From the NCBI RefSeq assembly GCF_000218545.1, contig NC_015671.1:1116001-1180000 (forward strand): a stretch of DNA of 64,000 nucleotides, given 5' to 3'. The translations under genes and the position numbers were made by a program. Every line of letters begins with the position of its first letter. Positions within the stretch are counted from its first letter, which is position 1. The notes beneath the pieces are model-generated. The model was not told the origin of the DNA. It worked only from the letters and a program-made list of their open reading frames with translations, and made no database searches. Below, one piece after another: positions 24,142-33,542 of the stretch. Source of the DNA: Cellulomonas gilvus ATCC 13127 (GTDB taxonomy: Bacteria > Actinomycetota > Actinomycetes > Actinomycetales > Cellulomonadaceae).

Positions 24142-25545
24142 ATGAGGCTCACCCGCACCACTGCGCTCGCGACCGCGGGCGTGCTGTCGCTCGGCCTGCT
24201 GGCCGCGTGCAGCGACGACTCGACACCGCAGGGCGAGCCCTCGGGAGGGACCACCGGGGACACGTCGGTGACGATCTCCGTCGCGGGCCTGCTGCCGACG
24301 GCCGACGACGCCGCCAAGAAGCAGCTCGCCGACCGGGTCGCGGCGTTCGAGGACGAGTACCCGAACATCACGGTCGAGACCGAGGACTACGAGTGGCGCA
24401 ACTCGACGTTCACCACGCAGCTGGCCGGAGGCACGCTGCCGAACGTGTTCGAGATCCCGCTGACCGACGGCAAGACGCTCATCGAGAACGGGCAGCTCGC
24501 GGACATCGACGCCCTCGTCCGCGCGCTGCCGTACGGCGAGGACTTCAACGCGAAGCTGCTGGCGAACGGCCAGGACGACGCGGGCACGATCTTCGCGGTG
24601 CCGGCCAAGTCCATCTACGCCGTCGCGCTGCACTACAACCGTGACCTGTTCGAGCAGGCCGGGTTGGACCCGGACGACCCGCCCACCACGTGGGACGAGG
24701 TGCGCGCGGCCGCCAAGACCATCCACGACGAGACCGGTGTCGCGGGGTACGCGACGATGGCGCTCGACGCGTCCGGCGGCTGGCAGCTCGCAGCGGGCGC
24801 GAACTCGCGCGGCGGGGTCATCGAGACCGCCCAGGGTGACGGCGCGTACACCGCGACGCTGGACGACCCCGCGGTCGCCGAGCACCTCGAGTGGCTCAAG
24901 GCCCTGCGCTGGGAGGACGACTCGCTGCTGGCCCGCGCCGACCTCGGCTGGGGTGAGATCAACGCGGCGTTCGCGGGCGGTGAGGTCGCCATGTACACGT
25001 CGGGCTCGGACGTCTACAACGCGCTCGTCGAGGGGAACGGCGTCGACGCCGAGTGGGGCTACGGCCTCACCGCGATCCCGACCACGGGTGACGGCGGCGC
25101 ACTGACCGGTGGCACGCTCGCCGCGGTGCGCAAGGACTCGACCGACGCGGAGAAGGACGCCGCGGTGAAGTGGATCGACTGGTGGTACCTGTCCAAGCTG
25201 CAGGACCAGGAGCAGGCCGTCGCCGACGCCCGGACGCGTGCCGAGGCCGACCCCGCGCAGGCCGTGGGCACCCCGGTGCTGCCGATCTTCTCCGAGGAGC
25301 TGTACGACCAGAACCTCGAGTGGATCGCGGACTTCGTCAACGTCCCGCTCGAGGACATGAGCGGGTACACCGACGTGATGTTCACGCAGAACCTGGTGCC
25401 CGAGGCGTCGGTGGCCACGCAGGACCTGTACAACGCGCTGTTCCCGGTGGTGCAGGCCGTGATCTCCGACGAGGGCGCCGACGTCGCGGCGCTGCTCGAG
25501 GCGGCGGACGCGACCGGCCAGGCGGCGATCGACGCCGCGAGCTGA
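24142..25545 (+). CDS. Sugar ABC transporter substrate-binding lipoprotein
   Basis: 467 residues. The signal peptide ends LGLLAAC (lipobox, Cys23), followed by a Ser/Thr/Gly-rich tether and a cluster-B type binding fold (TISVAGLLPTADDAAKKQLADRVAAFEDEYPNITV, later FAVPAKSIYAVALHYNRDLFEQAGLDP). AAGGAG lies five bases before the ATG. It sits between the GH13 gene and two permeases, so the ligand is probably an alpha-glucoside. A strong hairpin follows the stop codon, which should keep the binding protein more abundant than the permeases. Confidence 0.92.
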   Translation: MRLTRTTALATAGVLSLGLLAACSDDSTPQGEPSGGTTGDTSVTISVAGLLPTADDAAKKQLADRVAAFEDEYPNITVETEDYEWRNSTFTTQLAGGTLPNVFEIPLTDGKTLIENGQLADIDALVRALPYGEDFNAKLLANGQDDAGTIFAVPAKSIYAVALHYNRDLFEQAGLDPDDPPTTWDEVRAAAKTIHDETGVAGYATMALDASGGWQLAAGANSRGGVIETAQGDGAYTATLDDPAVAEHLEWLKALRWEDDSLLARADLGWGEINAAFAGGEVAMYTSGSDVYNALVEGNGVDAEWGYGLTAIPTTGDGGALTGGTLAAVRKDSTDAEKDAAVKWIDWWYLSKLQDQEQAVADARTRAEADPAQAVGTPVLPIFSEELYDQNLEWIADFVNVPLEDMSGYTDVMFTQNLVPEASVATQDLYNALFPVVQAVISDEGADVAALLEAADATGQAAIDAAS

Positions 25546-25550
25546 CCGAC

Positions 25551-25589
25551 GGCGGCCGACCGGCACGCCCCTGCGCCCGGTCGGCCGCC
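25551..25589 (+). terminator. Intra-operon hairpin between binding protein and permease
   Basis: A perfect 13-base stem, GGCGGCCGACCGG (25551-25563) with its complement at 25577-25589 and a 13-base loop, lies six bases after the binding-protein stop and 33 bases before the permease start. It is likely a partial terminator or 3' stabiliser. Confidence 0.6.
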
Positions 25590-25622
25590 CCGGCCGTGCC
25601 CGCCCAGCCCGAGGAGCTCGTC

Positions 25623-26600
25623 GTGACCACCCCTGATCTGACCGCCGCCCCCGCGGCACCCACCCCTGAGCCGGGCCCGTTCCGGCCGCACCAGCGCGAG
25701 CGCTCGCGCGGTACGCCCGCGACCTGGGTGCGCGGCGGCGGGTTGAGCGCGCTCGTGCTCGCCCTGCCCCTGCTCGTCGTGTTCGGCGTGTTCTCGTGGT
25801 GGCCCATCGTGTCCGCCGTCGAGATGAGCCTGCAGAAGACCAACCTCGTCGACGCACCCACGTGGGTGGGCCTGGACAACTTCCGGGCGGTGCTGACGGA
25901 CCCGCTCCTGCCGACGGTGCTGCGGAACACCGCGTGGTTCGCGGTGCTCGCGCTCGTGTTCGGCTACCCCGTCCCGCTGATCGGTGCGGTGCTCATGAGC
26001 GAGCTGCGCCGGCGCAAGGGCTTCTACTCGGTGCTCGCCTACCTGCCCGTCGTCGTGCCGCCCGTGGTCGCCGTCCTGCTGTGGAAGTTCTTCTACGACC
26101 CGCGGCCCGAGGGCGTCTTCAACACCGTGCTCGGCTGGGTGGGTCTGGGTCCGTACCCGTGGCTCGCGGACGCGACGTGGGCCATGCCCTCGCTCGTGCT
26201 CGAGGCGACGTGGGCGGCCGCGGGCGGCACCGTGATCATCTACCTGGCCGCGCTCATCAGCGTGCCGGCCGAGCTGTACGACGCCGCGGAGGTCGACGGT
26301 GCCTCGGTGTGGCGCAAGCTCTGGCACGTGACGCTGCCGCAGCTGCGCGGCGTCCTGTTCATCACGCTGATCCTGCAGGTCATCGGCACGGCCCAGGTGT
26401 TCCTCGAGCCGTTCCTGTTCACCAACGGCGGTCCCAACCACGCGACCGAGACGATCATGCTGCGCGTCTACAACCTCGCGTTCGCCAACCTCGGCAACAA
26501 CTTCGGGCAGGCGACCGCGCTGAGCCTGCTGCTCGCGGCGTTCCTGGCCGTCATGTCCCTGCTGTACTTCCGCCTGACGCGATCCTGGAGCACGTCGTGA
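25623..26600 (+). CDS. Sugar ABC transporter permease (MalF type)
   Basis: 325 residues with six membrane segments, from LVLALPLLVVFGVFSWWPIV to the C-terminal LSLLLAAFLAVMSLLYF. The cytoplasmic EAA loop is YDAAEVDGASVWRKLWHVTLPQL, which docks the ATPase. The GTG start has GAGGAG about eight bases upstream. It pairs with the next permease. No ATPase gene is present nearby. Confidence 0.92.
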   Translation: MTTPDLTAAPAAPTPEPGPFRPHQRERSRGTPATWVRGGGLSALVLALPLLVVFGVFSWWPIVSAVEMSLQKTNLVDAPTWVGLDNFRAVLTDPLLPTVLRNTAWFAVLALVFGYPVPLIGAVLMSELRRRKGFYSVLAYLPVVVPPVVAVLLWKFFYDPRPEGVFNTVLGWVGLGPYPWLADATWAMPSLVLEATWAAAGGTVIIYLAALISVPAELYDAAEVDGASVWRKLWHVTLPQLRGVLFITLILQVIGTAQVFLEPFLFTNGGPNHATETIMLRVYNLAFANLGNNFGQATALSLLLAAFLAVMSLLYFRLTRSWSTS

Positions 26601-27610
26601 CCACCACCTCGCCCCGGTCGACCCCCGTCCAGGCCACCGGCGCACCCGCCGGGGCACCCGCGGCGGCGAGCCTCGGCCCGGCGCCCGCGCGCGGCACGGC
26701 GCCGGCCCGACCGCGCCGCCGTCGCGCGGCGCCCGACGAGCGTGAGCGCGGAGCGCTGTCGGTCGCCGACTGGCGACGGCCGGGCGTGCGCTGGACCTGG
26801 CGTGGCATGCACGGCGTGCTGCTCGTGCTCCTGCTGGTGTGGTGCCTGGGCCCGCTGCTGCTGCTCGCGAAGTACGCGTTCACACCGACGCAGGACATCC
26901 TGACCGCGCCCATGGCGGTGTTCCCGCACGGACCCACGCTCGAGAACGTCGACCAGGCGTGGAACAGGTACCACATCGGGCAGTACTTCCTGAACACCGT
27001 GTGGGTCGCGTTCGGCTCGTGGTTCGTCCAGGTGCTGGTCGCCACGACGGGCGGGTACGTGCTGTCGGTGCTGCGCCCACGCTGGGCGCGCGCGCTGCAC
27101 TGGGCCGTGCTGACCACGCTGTTCGTGCCGGCCGTGGTGCTGCTGATCCCGCTGTACAAGATCGTGGTCGACCCGCCCGTGGGCCAGTCGCTCATCGACA
27201 ACTACCTGGCGGTGTGGCTCCCCGCGGGGGCGAGCGCGTTCAACGTGGTGCTCGTGGCCAGGTTCTTCGACTCGCTGCCGCGTGAGGTGTTCGAGGCCGC
27301 GCGCGTGGACGGTGCGGGCCCGTTCCGGATGTTCTGGTCGATCGTGCTGCCGATGAGCCGGCCGATCGTCGGCGTGGTCTCGGTGTTCGCCGTGATCGCG
27401 TCGTGGAAGGACTTCCTGTGGCCGTTCCTGGTGCTCAAGTCCGAGACCGTCAAGCCGTTGTCGGTGTACCTGCAGTCGATGGCGAACGTGGACAAGGGCA
27501 CGCTCATGGCCGCGCTCGCGATCTCCACGCTCATCCCCGTGGTGATGTTCCTGGTCTTCCAGCGCATGTTCCTGCGTGGTGCGGGTCTGGGCGGCGCGGT
27601 CAAGGGCTGA
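26597..27610 (+). CDS. Sugar ABC transporter permease (MalG type)
   Basis: 337 residues. An unusually long Pro/Ala/Arg-rich cytoplasmic N-terminus of about 70 residues precedes the membrane segments (MHGVLLVLLLVWCLGPLLLLAKYAF onward). The EAA loop is FEAARVDGAGPFRMFWSIVLPMSRP. The end, GAGLGGAVKG, is the usual MalG-type tail. GTG overlaps the previous stop (GTGA), so the two permeases are coupled. Confidence 0.92.
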   Translation: MTTTSPRSTPVQATGAPAGAPAAASLGPAPARGTAPARPRRRRAAPDERERGALSVADWRRPGVRWTWRGMHGVLLVLLLVWCLGPLLLLAKYAFTPTQDILTAPMAVFPHGPTLENVDQAWNRYHIGQYFLNTVWVAFGSWFVQVLVATTGGYVLSVLRPRWARALHWAVLTTLFVPAVVLLIPLYKIVVDPPVGQSLIDNYLAVWLPAGASAFNVVLVARFFDSLPREVFEAARVDGAGPFRMFWSIVLPMSRPIVGVVSVFAVIASWKDFLWPFLVLKSETVKPLSVYLQSMANVDKGTLMAALAISTLIPVVMFLVFQRMFLRGAGLGGAVKG

Positions 27611-27704
27611 CGGTGGACGTATCTGACACCGCGTCGGGTCGATCTCACGCCACGGCGTGCTCGGTTCGCCGGGCGTTCACGCGTCCGGCTGGGATGATCG
27701 GACG

Positions 27705-28853
27705 GTGCACGACGAGACCCCCCAGAACCTGACGGCACCGTACGACGCACTCCTGCTCGCCTCCTTCGGCGGACCGGACGGCCCCGAGGACGTGATGCCG
27801 TTCCTGCGCAACGTGACCGCCGGCAAGGGCATCCCCGACGAGCGGCTCGCCGAGGTGGCCGAGCACTACCACCACTTCGGCGGCGCGAGCCCGATCAACG
27901 GCCAGAACCTCGCGCTGCAGCGCGAGCTGGTCGCGGAGCTCACGCGCCGCGGGATCGACCTGCCCGTCTTGTGGGGCAACCGCAACTGGACGCCGTACAC
28001 CAAGGACGCGCTGGCCGCGGCGCACGCCGACGGCGCCCGGCGCGTGCTCGCCCTGGTGACGAGCGCGTTCGCGTCGTACTCCGGGTGCCGGCAGTACCGC
28101 GAGGACTTCTGGTCCTCGCTCGAGGACCTGGGCGCGGACCTGGGCCTGCCGGCGGGGGAGCACCCGCTGGTGATCGACAAGGTCCGCCCGTACTTCAACC
28201 ACCCGGGCTTCGTCGCCGCGAACGTCGACGCCGTGGTCGAGGCGCTCGCACAGGTCCCCGAGGACGCGCGCGTGGTGTTCGTGACGCACTCCGTCCCGCT
28301 GACCATGGAGGAGGCCTCCGGTCTGGCCGGTCCGTCCTACGCGCAGCAGCACCTGGACGTCGCCGCGACGGTCGCCGCTGCCGCGGGCGAGCGCATCGGG
28401 CGGACGGTCGAGTGGGACCTCACCTACTGCTCCCGGTCCGGCCCGCCGCACCAGCCGTGGCTCGAGCCCGACGTCAACGACCACCTCGCGGTGCTCGCGG
28501 CCGCCGGGGTTCACGCCGTGGTGCTCTCGCCCATCGGGTTCGTGTCCGACCACATGGAGGTCGTGTTCGACCTCGACACCGAGGCGCTCGAGACCGCGCG
28601 TGAGCTGGGCGTCAAGGCCGTGCGCGCGGACACCGTCGGGACGCGAGCGGTGTTCGTGAGCGGGCTCGTGGACCTGATCCTCGAGCGCGCCGCCACGGCC
28701 CGCGCCGCGATGGCCGGCGAGCCCGCTCCCGAGCAGGCGCGCGTGGGCGCGTTGCCCGCGCGGCCCGACGTGTGCGCGCCGGACTGCTGCCGCCGTCAGC
28801 ACGGCGTCGACTCGGGTCGCCTCGCCGCATGCGGCGCGGACCCGCGGCGCTGA
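27705..28853 (+). CDS. cpfC: Coproporphyrin III ferrochelatase
   Basis: 382 residues. DALLLASFGGPDGPEDVMPFLRNVT, FGGASPINGQN, the VTSAFASYSGCRQYREDF region and VVFVTHSVPLTM match actinobacterial ferrochelatases. SPIGFVSDHMEVVFDLD carries the conserved acidic residues. A Cys-rich tail (DVCAPDCC) is consistent with the [2Fe-2S] cluster known in actinobacterial and some other ferrochelatases. In this phylum the enzyme inserts iron into coproporphyrin III; the next gene, coproheme decarboxylase, supports that. GATGAT lies six bases before the GTG, a possible leaderless start. Confidence 0.93.
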   Translation: MHDETPQNLTAPYDALLLASFGGPDGPEDVMPFLRNVTAGKGIPDERLAEVAEHYHHFGGASPINGQNLALQRELVAELTRRGIDLPVLWGNRNWTPYTKDALAAAHADGARRVLALVTSAFASYSGCRQYREDFWSSLEDLGADLGLPAGEHPLVIDKVRPYFNHPGFVAANVDAVVEALAQVPEDARVVFVTHSVPLTMEEASGLAGPSYAQQHLDVAATVAAAAGERIGRTVEWDLTYCSRSGPPHQPWLEPDVNDHLAVLAAAGVHAVVLSPIGFVSDHMEVVFDLDTEALETARELGVKAVRADTVGTRAVFVSGLVDLILERAATARAAMAGEPAPEQARVGALPARPDVCAPDCCRRQHGVDSGRLAACGADPRR

Positions 28854-28913
28854 GCCCTCGCGCCTCGCCACACCCGCACCACCTCACCGCTCCGCCACCG
28901 GAAGGACCACCCC

Positions 28914-29618
28914 GTGAGCCACGCCCCCACCGACGTCGAGGCGCTCAACTCGACCGTCCGCTACGCCATGTGGTCGGTCTTCGCGCTCGAGGAGGTGCTG
29001 CCCGAGGCCGACGACGAGCGCGCCGAGCTGGTCGCGGACGCGCTGGCCGCGGTCGCCGAGGACACGGGCCTGGTGGTCCGCGGCTGGTACGACGTCGCGG
29101 GACTGCGCGCCGATGCGGACCTCATGGTCTGGTGGCACGCCGAGACCGTCGAGCAGGTCCAGGGCGCGTACCAGCGGCTGCGGCGCAGCGACCTGGGCCG
29201 TCACCTGCTGCCCGTGTGGTCGGTGGTGGGCCTGCACCGCGCGGCCGAGTTCAACCGGTCCCACGTGCCGGCGTTCCTCGCGGGGGAGGAGCCGGGCGAC
29301 TACATGTGCGTCTACCCGTTCGTCCGCTCGTACGACTGGTACGTGCTGCCCGCCGACGACCGCCGGCGCATGCTCGTCGAGCACGGTCACGCCGCACGCG
29401 ACTACGCCGACGTGCGTGCCAACACCGTCTCGGCGTTCGCCCTGGGCGACTACGAGTGGATCCTGGCGTTCGAGGCCGGTGAGCTGCACCGCATCGTGGA
29501 CCTCATGCGGGACCTGCGCGCGACCGACGCCCGCCTGCACGTGCGCGAGGAGGTGCCCTTCTACACCGGGCCGCGCACCGAGCTCGGCGCGTGGGCGGAC
29601 AAGCAGCCGCGCGGCTGA
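28914..29618 (+). CDS. chdC: Coproheme decarboxylase (HemQ)
   Basis: 234 residues of the chlorite-dismutase fold. The catalytic Tyr is probably in [12 protein letters not shown], the proximal heme His in [10 protein letters not shown], and a distal His in RSHVPAFL as in actinobacterial enzymes. It oxidatively decarboxylates coproheme III to heme b with hydrogen peroxide, the step after CpfC, encoded 60 bases upstream. GGAAGG precedes the GTG start. The pair forms the final module of the coproporphyrin-dependent heme route. Confidence 0.93.
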   Translation: MSHAPTDVEALNSTVRYAMWSVFALEEVLPEADDERAELVADALAAVAEDTGLVVRGWYDVAGLRADADLMVWWHAETVEQVQGAYQRLRRSDLGRHLLPVWSVVGLHRAAEFNRSHVPAFLAGEEPGDYMCVYPFVRSYDWYVLPADDRRRMLVEHGHAARDYADVRANTVSAFALGDYEWILAFEAGELHRIVDLMRDLRATDARLHVREEVPFYTGPRTELGAWADKQPRG

Positions 29619-29657
29619 CCCCTCGCGGCCCGCGCGGGCCGGTGCCATGATCGGCGC

Positions 29658-30083
29658 ATGCTGCGACTCGTGGGGACGTGGCGGGTGTCGGTGCTGACCT
29701 CCGCCGCCGTTGCGGCGTCCGACACTCCCGACGAGCATGCGCGCACCGCCGAGCTGGCGTTCGACGGCGACGGGCAGGTCTACGGCAGCGGCGGCGTCAA
29801 CCGCCTGCGCGGGACGTGGGCGCTCGCAGGCGACACGCTCACCTTCGGGCCGCTGGTCTCGACGCTGGTCGCGGGGACGCCGGAGGCGATGCGGCGCGAG
29901 AGCGAGCTGCTGCGCCTGCTCGCCGGCCCCCTGATGCTGCGCACGCCGGACGGCGAGCGCGTCGTCGCGGGCGACCCGGCGCGCGACCACGAGCCCGACC
30001 GCCGTGCCGCCGCGCTCGAGCTGGTGGCCGCGGACGGGGGCCGCCTGCGCCTCGAGCGCACCCAGGGCAGCGACCTGCTCTGA
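29658..30083 (+). CDS. META-domain-like protein
   Basis: 141 residues, no signal peptide. The pattern LVGTWRVSVLTS, then ELAFDGDGQVYGSGGVNRLRGTWALAGDTLTFGPLVSTL and RRESELLRLLAGP, resembles the META/HslJ domain (W...G.NR..G.Y...G..L..G...), a small beta-barrel of uncertain function. CATGAT lies six bases before the ATG. It converges on the dehydrogenase with a 26-base gap. Confidence 0.65.
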   Translation: MLRLVGTWRVSVLTSAAVAASDTPDEHARTAELAFDGDGQVYGSGGVNRLRGTWALAGDTLTFGPLVSTLVAGTPEAMRRESELLRLLAGPLMLRTPDGERVVAGDPARDHEPDRRAAALELVAADGGRLRLERTQGSDLL

Positions 30084-30109
30084 CGTCCGGCTCCCGGGTC
30101 AGCCCGCGG

Positions 30110-31351
30110 TCAGGGGTACAGGCCCCGGATCTGGTGGGCCTCGGCGACGCGACGCACCCCGATCGTGAGCGCCGCGTCCCGCAGCGAGAGCGACTGCTCG
30201 CGCGCGGCCTGCGCGACAGCGGCGTACGCCTCGCGCATCCGCAGCTCGAGCCGCTCGGCGATCTCCGGTGCGGTCCACCAGTACGCCTGGTTCGCCTGCA
30301 CCCACTCGAAGTAGGACACGACCACGCCGCCGGCATTGGCCAGGATGTCGGGCACCACGACGATGCCCCTCTCGGCCAGCACGCGGTCGCCCTCCGGGGT
30401 CGTCGGCCCGTTCGCGGCCTCCACCACCCAGTGCGCCTTGACGCCCTGCGCGGTCGCCTCGTCCAGCACGCCCTCGATCGCGGCGGGGATCAGCACGTCG
30501 ACGTCGAGCGCGAGCAGCGCGGTGTTCGACACGGGCTCGCCGCCGGGGAAGTCGGTGACGCGCCCACCGCCGGCCAGGTGCCGCTGCAGCGCGGGGATGT
30601 CGAGGCCGTCGTCGGCGCGGATCCCGCCGTCCACGTCGGACACCGCGACCACGCGCGCACCACCCTCGTGCAACCAGTGCGCCGCATGCGAGCCGACCTT
30701 GCCGAAGCCCTGCACCGCCGCGCTCACCTCGCGCAGGTCCACGCCCGCGTCGGCCAGCGCCGCGACCGTCGCGTGCACGACGCCCCGTCCGGTGGCGGTC
30801 GCGCGGCCCAGCGAGCCGCCGACCGCGAGCGGCTTGCCCGTGGTCACGGCGGGGATCGTGTACCCCTGGTTGACGGAGTACGTGTCCATGACCCACGCCA
30901 TGGTCTGCTCGTCCGTGCCGATGTCCGGGGCCATGATGTCCCGCTCGGGGCCGATGATCGGCATGATCTCGCTCGTGTAGCGGCGGGTCACGCGCTCGAG
31001 CTCCGCGTCGGAGTAGCCGCGCGGGTCGATGGTCACGCCCCCCTTGGCGCCGCCGTACGGCACGTCGACGACCGCGCACTTCCAGGTCATCCACATCGCC
31101 AGCGCACGCACCTCGTCGACGTCCACCGACGCGGCGAAGCGCAGACCGCCCTTGCCCGGACCGCGCGAGATGTTGTGCTGGACCCGGTACCCGCGGAACA
31201 TCACGATGTCGCCGTCGTCGCGCCGGAGCGGGACGGCCACGTTCATCTCGCGGCGGGGCGTTGCCAGCATCTCGTGCAGACCGGGGGAGTACCCCAGGAT
31301 CTCGACTGCCGATGCGAGCTGGACCTGGGCTGTGGTCAACGGCGACGTCAC
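30110..31351 (-). CDS. Glu/Leu/Phe/Val dehydrogenase (glutamate dehydrogenase type)
   Basis: 413 residues. The substrate domain shows RVQHNISRGPGKGGLRF and the catalytic Lys in VPYGGAKGG. The Rossmann domain has VQGFGKVGSHAAHWLHEGG, and PAAIEGVL and ANAGGVVVSYFEWVQN-type residues complete the family pattern. It interconverts glutamate and 2-oxoglutarate with NAD(P), linking ammonia to carbon metabolism. Length fits the small hexameric class. The GTG at 31351 was chosen for lack of homology upstream; GTG at 31360 is possible. No regulatory site is obvious. Confidence 0.9.
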   Translation of the reverse strand: MTSPLTTAQVQLASAVEILGYSPGLHEMLATPRREMNVAVPLRRDDGDIVMFRGYRVQHNISRGPGKGGLRFAASVDVDEVRALAMWMTWKCAVVDVPYGGAKGGVTIDPRGYSDAELERVTRRYTSEIMPIIGPERDIMAPDIGTDEQTMAWVMDTYSVNQGYTIPAVTTGKPLAVGGSLGRATATGRGVVHATVAALADAGVDLREVSAAVQGFGKVGSHAAHWLHEGGARVVAVSDVDGGIRADDGLDIPALQRHLAGGGRVTDFPGGEPVSNTALLALDVDVLIPAAIEGVLDEATAQGVKAHWVVEAANGPTTPEGDRVLAERGIVVVPDILANAGGVVVSYFEWVQANQAYWWTAPEIAERLELRMREAYAAVAQAAREQSLSLRDAALTIGVRRVAEAHQIRGLYP

Positions 31352-31469
31352 CCGCGACACTCTGCCACCGCGCCGCGCACGCCGCGCGGGCACACGCCCG
31401 CGCGTCCGGGTGGCGCGCGCCCGCGGCGTGATCAGGCCAGGCGAGGTGCCGTGCCGGCCGTGCGGTCCG

Positions 31470-32519
31470 TCAGGCGGAGGCGCGGACGACGATCTCGGGC
31501 GCGAAGATCAGGGGCTCGCGCGAGACGGGCTCCCCGTGCAGCTGTGCCAGCAGGCGGCTGCCCGCGGCGCGCGCCATCGACACGACGGGCTGGACGATCG
31601 TCGTGAGCGGCGGCGTGGTCGAGGCGGCCACACCGATGTTGTCGTACCCCACGACCGCGATGTCGCCCGGCACGTCACGGCCCAGCTCGGCGAACACGCT
31701 CAGCGCACCCGCGGCCATGAGGTCGGACGCGATGAACACGCCGTCGACGTCCGGGAACTGCTCGACGAGCTCGCGCGCCGTGCGGGCGCCCGACGCGAGC
31801 GTGAAGTCGCCGTGCAGCACCGCGTCGGTCGGCATGCCGGCCGCGTCCAGCGCGGCCCGCCAGCCCGCGAGACGGTCGACGCCCGCCGACATGTCCTCGG
31901 GACCGGCGATCGTCGCGATGCGGCGGCAGCCGCGCTCGATGAGGTGACGCGCGGCGAGCGTGCCACCCGCCACGTTGTCGGTGTCGACGTAGTGCACCTC
32001 GGCGGGGTCGACCGACAGCGGCCGCCCGACGAACACGTTGGGCACGCGGGAGGTGAGCAGCGTGCGGTCCAGGTCGTCGGTGCGGTGGTGCGAGACCACG
32101 ATGGCGCCGTCGACGTGACCGTTGCGCAGGTACCGCACCGTGCGCTCGCTCTCGCCCGGACGGGCGATGACGAGGACCACCTGGATGTCCGAGTCCGCGA
32201 GCGACGTGGACAGGCCGTTGAGCGTGCCGGCGAAGAACGGGTCCGACAGGACCCGCTCGTCGGGCTCGGGCACGACGAGAGCGATGGAGTCGGTGCGCTT
32301 CGTGACCAGCGAGCGCGCCGCGCGGTTGGGGGTGTACCCGAGCTCGGCCACAGCGGCCTCGACCGCGGCGAGCGCATCGGGCGAGACGCGCAGGCCGCCG
32401 TTGATGGCGCGCGATGCCGTGGAGCGCGACACCCCGGCGCGCTCGGCGACCTGCTCGAGCGTCGGAGCGCTCGGCCGGTCGTCACCCTCGACGGTGAGGA
32501 TGGAGTTCTCGACCACCAT
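31470..32519 (-). CDS. LacI-family regulator, CelR/CebR-like
   Basis: 349 residues. The helix-turn-helix reads TLEQVAERAGVSRSTASRAINGGLRVSPDAL, and the following GYTPNRAARSLVTKRTDSIALVVPEPD is very close to CelR of Thermobifida as I remember it. The effector domain includes VDTDNVAGG, ATIAGPEDMSAGVDRLAGW and VVGYDNIGVAASTTPPLTT. It lies just downstream of the cebEFG-like genes, so cellobiose is the expected inducer. The GGAAGCGCTTCC-type palindromes ahead of cebE are its probable targets. AAGGGA serves as ribosome site. Confidence 0.88.
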   Translation of the reverse strand: MVVENSILTVEGDDRPSAPTLEQVAERAGVSRSTASRAINGGLRVSPDALAAVEAAVAELGYTPNRAARSLVTKRTDSIALVVPEPDERVLSDPFFAGTLNGLSTSLADSDIQVVLVIARPGESERTVRYLRNGHVDGAIVVSHHRTDDLDRTLLTSRVPNVFVGRPLSVDPAEVHYVDTDNVAGGTLAARHLIERGCRRIATIAGPEDMSAGVDRLAGWRAALDAAGMPTDAVLHGDFTLASGARTARELVEQFPDVDGVFIASDLMAAGALSVFAELGRDVPGDIAVVGYDNIGVAASTTPPLTTIVQPVVSMARAAGSRLLAQLHGEPVSREPLIFAPEIVVRASA

Positions 32520-32584
32520 GGGTCAGTTCCCTTTCGAGGAGCCGCCCTCGCGTGCCGGGCGGATCGTGGAGGGACGGGCGGCGT

Positions 32585-32620
32585 GGTCCGGGCCCGACGC
32601 GAGGAGCGCGGGCCCGGACC
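32585..32620 (-). terminator. Hairpin after cebG
   Basis: A perfect 12-base stem, GGTCCGGGCCCG (32585-32596) with its complement at 32609-32620 and a 12-base loop, begins seven bases beyond the cebG stop. It would end or weaken the transport transcript before the regulator gene. Confidence 0.65.
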
Positions 32621-32627
32621 GACGACG

Positions 32628-33542
32628 TCAGCCCTTGACTGCGCCCGCCATGATGCCCGCAACCAGCTGGCGGCCGGCGAACGCGAACAGCACGAGCAGC
32701 GGGAGTGTCATCAGGAAGACACCCGCCATGATGAGCGAGTAGTCGACGAAGTAGTTCTGCTGCAGCAGCTTCACCGCGAGCGGGAGCGTCGGGTTCTGGC
32801 TGTTCAGGACGATCGACGGCCAGAAGAAGTTCACCCACTGGGCGACGAACGTGAACAGCGCGAGCATCGCGGCCGCGGGCCGGGCGGCCGGCAGCGCGAT
32901 GGACCAGAACGTCCGGAACATCGACGCACCGTCGACGCGGGCCGCCTCGACGAGCTCGTACGGCAGCGCCTCCTCGAGGTACTGCGTCATCCAGAACACG
33001 CCGAACGCGCCGACGAGGCTCGGGATGATGACCGCCTGCAGGTGCCCGACCCACTCGAGCTTCGTCATGATGATGTACAGCGGCACCACGCCGAGCTGGG
33101 TCGGGACGGCCATCGTCGCGATGACGAAGACCAGCAGACCCTTGCGGCCCGGGAAGCGCAGCTTGGCGAACGCGAACCCGGCGAGCGTGGAGAACAGCAC
33201 CGTCGAGGCCGAGACCACGACCGCGATGAGCAGCGAGTTCCAGACCGCCTGCCAGAAGCTGAACGCCTCGGCGTTGATCACCTGGTCGAACTTGTCGAAC
33301 AGCGACGCGTCCGGGAACAGCTGGGGCAGCGGGCTCTTGGCGATCGACTCCGGGTCCGAGGACCCGACGACGAGCGTGTAGTAGATCGGCGCGACGCCGA
33401 CGAGCAGGACGATGCCCAGCAGGATGTACATGAAGTACGGCGGGCGGCGGTCGTAGCCACCGACCTTGCGGTTCGTCTTGCGCGCCGCGGCGCGCGCGGC
33501 GCCCTTGCCGGCGCTCTGCTGGATGACCGGGATCGAGCTCAT
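32628..33542 (-). CDS. Cellobiose/cello-oligosaccharide ABC permease, MalG type (CebG-like)
   Basis: 304 residues, six membrane segments beginning YFMYILLGIVLLVGVAPIYYTLVVG. The EAA loop is YELVEAARVDGASMFRTFWSIALPAARP, and the tail GIMAGAVKG is typical. The N-terminal 35 or so residues are basic (ARAAARKTNRKVGGYDRR). The ATG overlaps the CebF stop by four bases, so both permeases are coupled. No ATPase is encoded here; a shared MsiK is likely. Confidence 0.88.
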   Translation of the reverse strand: MSSIPVIQQSAGKGAARAAARKTNRKVGGYDRRPPYFMYILLGIVLLVGVAPIYYTLVVGSSDPESIAKSPLPQLFPDASLFDKFDQVINAEAFSFWQAVWNSLLIAVVVSASTVLFSTLAGFAFAKLRFPGRKGLLVFVIATMAVPTQLGVVPLYIIMTKLEWVGHLQAVIIPSLVGAFGVFWMTQYLEEALPYELVEAARVDGASMFRTFWSIALPAARPAAAMLALFTFVAQWVNFFWPSIVLNSQNPTLPLAVKLLQQNYFVDYSLIMAGVFLMTLPLLVLFAFAGRQLVAGIMAGAVKG

